DNA of 7,590 nt from Eubacterium sp. (GTDB lineage: Bacteria > Bacillota > Clostridia > Lachnospirales > Lachnospiraceae). Below, in pieces: positions 6,308 to 7,590 of the stretch. Both the position numbers and the translations under genes were made by a program. The DNA lies in NCBI GenBank assembly GCA_017616955.1, contig JAFZXD010000158.1:1-7590 (forward strand), read 5' to 3'. A model generated the notes under the pieces. The model ran no database searches, was not told the origin of the DNA, and saw nothing but the letters and a program-made list of their open reading frames with translations. Within the stretch, counting starts at the first letter, position 1, and each line of letters opens with the position of its first letter.

Positions 6308-7256
6308 ATGCATTTCTCCTTTCTGCGTCTGCCTCTTCGGTAATCTTCATAAATATATTCTCAAGAGAATGCTCTTCTCTTCTAAATCCTCCAATGACTA
6401 TTCCTTTGGAAAGAATATCAAATATAATCCTGTTTACCATTATATCATCCTGTACTCCACTGATGATGATCTGGTTTTCTTTTACGGATTCAACTCTGAC
6501 TCCGGGATACTCGCTAATCATCTGAACTATCTGATCAGGAGCAGTTCTGAGCTCGATGATCAGACGACTGGTGTCCATTCCTGTCTTCATTACATCACTC
6601 ATCAGTCCGGCAGTAACCAGTCTTCCGTGATTCATAATACCTATACTGTTGCACATTTCCGATATATCTGCCAGAATATGCGAACTGATAACAATGGTCT
6701 TGCCCATCGACTGAAGATTCATCAGTAGTTCCTTCATCTCAACTCGAGCAACCGGATCGAGTCCCGATGATGGCTCATCCATTATCAGAAGTTCCGGATT
6801 ATGAAGAAGAGCTCTGGCAACACACAGTCTCTGTTTCATACCTCTTGAAAGAGTATCTACATAAAAATCTTTCTTATCGGTCAGATTAACAAGCTCCAGC
6901 AGATCGTTTGTTGTACTCTGAATATCTCTGTAACTCATTCCGTTCAGAGAACCGTAAAATTCCATATATTCAGTAACTTTAAGATTATCATATACTCCAA
7001 AGAAATCAGGGACATAGCCAATTACTTTTTTCAGATTTCTCATCTCTGAAGCGGAGGAACCTCTTGTTATTCCATTTACACTTACTGTACCGGAATTCGC
7101 CTGAAGCAGTCCGCAGATTATTCTTATAGTTGTAGTTTTTCCTGCACCGTTCGGTCCGACGAAACCAAAAAGGTCTCCCTTCGGAACTCTGAGAGTAAGC
7201 CCCTGAACAGCCGGGAATCGTCCGTAGCTTTTATACAAGTCTGATATATATAACAT
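6276..7256 (-). CDS. ABC transporter ATP-binding protein (ABC-2 exporter type)
   Basis: This 326-residue cytoplasmic ATPase would energise the adjacent permease. Its motifs run in order: Walker A GPNGAGKT (34-41), the Q-loop region GYVPDFFGVYDNLKV (80-94), signature LSRGMKQR (136-143), Walker B LLIMDEPSSGLDP (156-168) and the switch His193 in VISSH. The Q-loop position holds Asp83 instead of Gln. As I recall, an acidic residue here is seen in part of the NatA/DrrA-like group, so it need not mean loss of function. After the nucleotide-binding domain comes a C-terminal extension of about 100 residues ending in LENIFMKITEEADAE, typical of drug- or Na+-export ATPases of this group. The start ATG lies 11 nt after the upstream gene's TAG, with AGGGGGAT as ribosome binding site overlapping that stop. 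The 3' end overlaps the permease start. One ATPase with one permease suggests a homodimeric or 2+2 exporter. Confidence 0.95.
   Translation of the reverse strand: MLYISDLYKSYGRFPAVQGLTLRVPKGDLFGFVGPNGAGKTTTIRIICGLLQANSGTVSVNGITRGSSASEMRNLKKVIGYVPDFFGVYDNLKVTEYMEFYGSLNGMSYRDIQSTTNDLLELVNLTDKKDFYVDTLSRGMKQRLCVARALLHNPELLIMDEPSSGLDPVARVEMKELLMNLQSMGKTIVISSHILADISEMCNSIGIMNHGRLVTAGLMSDVMKTGMDTSRLIIELRTAPDQIVQMISEYPGVRVESVKENQIIISGVQDDIMVNRIIFDILSKGIVIGGFRREEHSLENIFMKITEEADAERRNAYDQTVQQPNN
6316..6320 (-). promoter_or_regulatory. Ribosome binding site that decides the permease start
   Basis: AGGAG on the minus strand lies inside the ATPase gene. It is 2 nt from the first ATG (6311-6313) and 8 nt from the second (6305-6307). 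The normal spacing window favours the second, giving a protein beginning MTKPFNSP. Confidence 0.6.
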
Positions 7257-7267
7257 AGAATATCCCC

Positions 7268-7590
7268 CTATTTAACGACATAACAAGTCCATGATTTTTC
7301 ATTAAGATCGGTAACACTTTCTCCATTTACAATACCCACCGCTGTAAATGTTCTTGCAGTGTTATCATCCAATGCAACTGTCATGGCTGCGATAGCAGAT
7401 GCTTTTTCATAGTCTTTTACCCTATAAGCTTCATCTGCTTCATTCATCTGAATCCCATTCTTAGTTCCGTATTGAATTCCATTAGCCTGAATAAGATTCA
7501 GCTTGATCGTCTGTCCCGGCTCTACATTTTCTATTATCTGATATTCATCTTCTGTTATCACCAAAAGATAATCGAACTTAACATTTGTCT
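7268..7590 (-). CDS. Unrecognised protein, C-terminal part, truncated by the window edge
   Basis: The reading frame stays open from the TAG stop (7268-7270) to the right edge, so this is the end of a longer gene; a TTG at 7562-7564 is just an internal Leu codon. About 107 residues are visible, beginning TNVKFDYLLVITEDEY and ending SWTCYVVK. There is no membrane segment or known catalytic motif in this part. The pattern of short alternating hydrophobic stretches (IKLNLI, FTAVGIV, WTCYVV) suggests a beta-rich domain around a helical segment (about residues 50-75 of the visible part). It precedes the ABC ATPase gene by 11 nt and its stop overlaps that gene's ribosome binding site, so it belongs to the same operon. 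An extracytoplasmic or transporter-associated role would fit the setting, but nothing in the visible sequence proves it. Confidence 0.75.
   Translation of the reverse strand, partial: TNVKFDYLLVITEDEYQIIENVEPGQTIKLNLIQANGIQYGTKNGIQMNEADEAYRVKDYEKASAIAAMTVALDDNTARTFTAVGIVNGESVTDLNEKSWTCYVVK

Overview
All supported genes in this window lie on the minus strand, so transcription runs from high to low coordinates. The gene set suggests a Clostridia-type Firmicute, most likely a Lachnospiraceae-like gut or rumen anaerobe. The grounds are: AT-leaning codon use with many ATA and AGA codons, strong AGGAG-type ribosome binding sites, a GH3 glucosidase of clostridial character, and an ABC/MoxR/DUF58 cluster. 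This placement is inference; no marker gene is present.

Region 1 (7590 down to 2149) is a tightly packed apparent operon of six genes: the C-terminal part of an unrecognised protein cut by the window edge; an ABC transporter ATPase; an ABC-2 type permease; a membrane protein with a coiled-coil stretch and a long Asn/Gln/Gly-rich tract; a MoxR-family AAA+ ATPase; and a short, soluble DUF58 protein with a VWA-like metal site. Spacings are 9 to 31 nt, except that the ATPase and permease overlap by about 32 nt. MoxR plus DUF58 is a known pairing thought to act as a chaperone or maturation module. Here it is joined to an exporter and to a low-complexity membrane protein that is the natural candidate partner or client. 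The usual BatA/BatB-like VWA or transglutaminase genes do not follow DUF58 in this window. No convincing terminator closes the operon.

Region 2 (2148 down to 2043) is a 106-nt intergenic stretch. It carries a perfect consensus sigma-A-type promoter on the minus strand (TTGACA, 17-nt spacer, TATAAT), with an interrupted palindrome over the -35 box.

Region 3 (2042 down to 1) holds an NapA/GerN-like monovalent cation:proton antiporter. After 59 nt comes the 5' third of a GH3 beta-glucosidase-like gene that starts with GTG and runs off the left edge. Its frame is open to the edge except for one TGA (190-192), placed where the family normally has Cys, upstream of the catalytic Asp. A conserved Trp is also replaced by Gly. 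The gene is probably a recent pseudogene or carries a sequencing error; recoding is a less likely alternative.

No RNA genes, mobile elements or CRISPR arrays were seen, and no plus-strand gene is convincing. No gene-free stretch exceeds about 110 nt.
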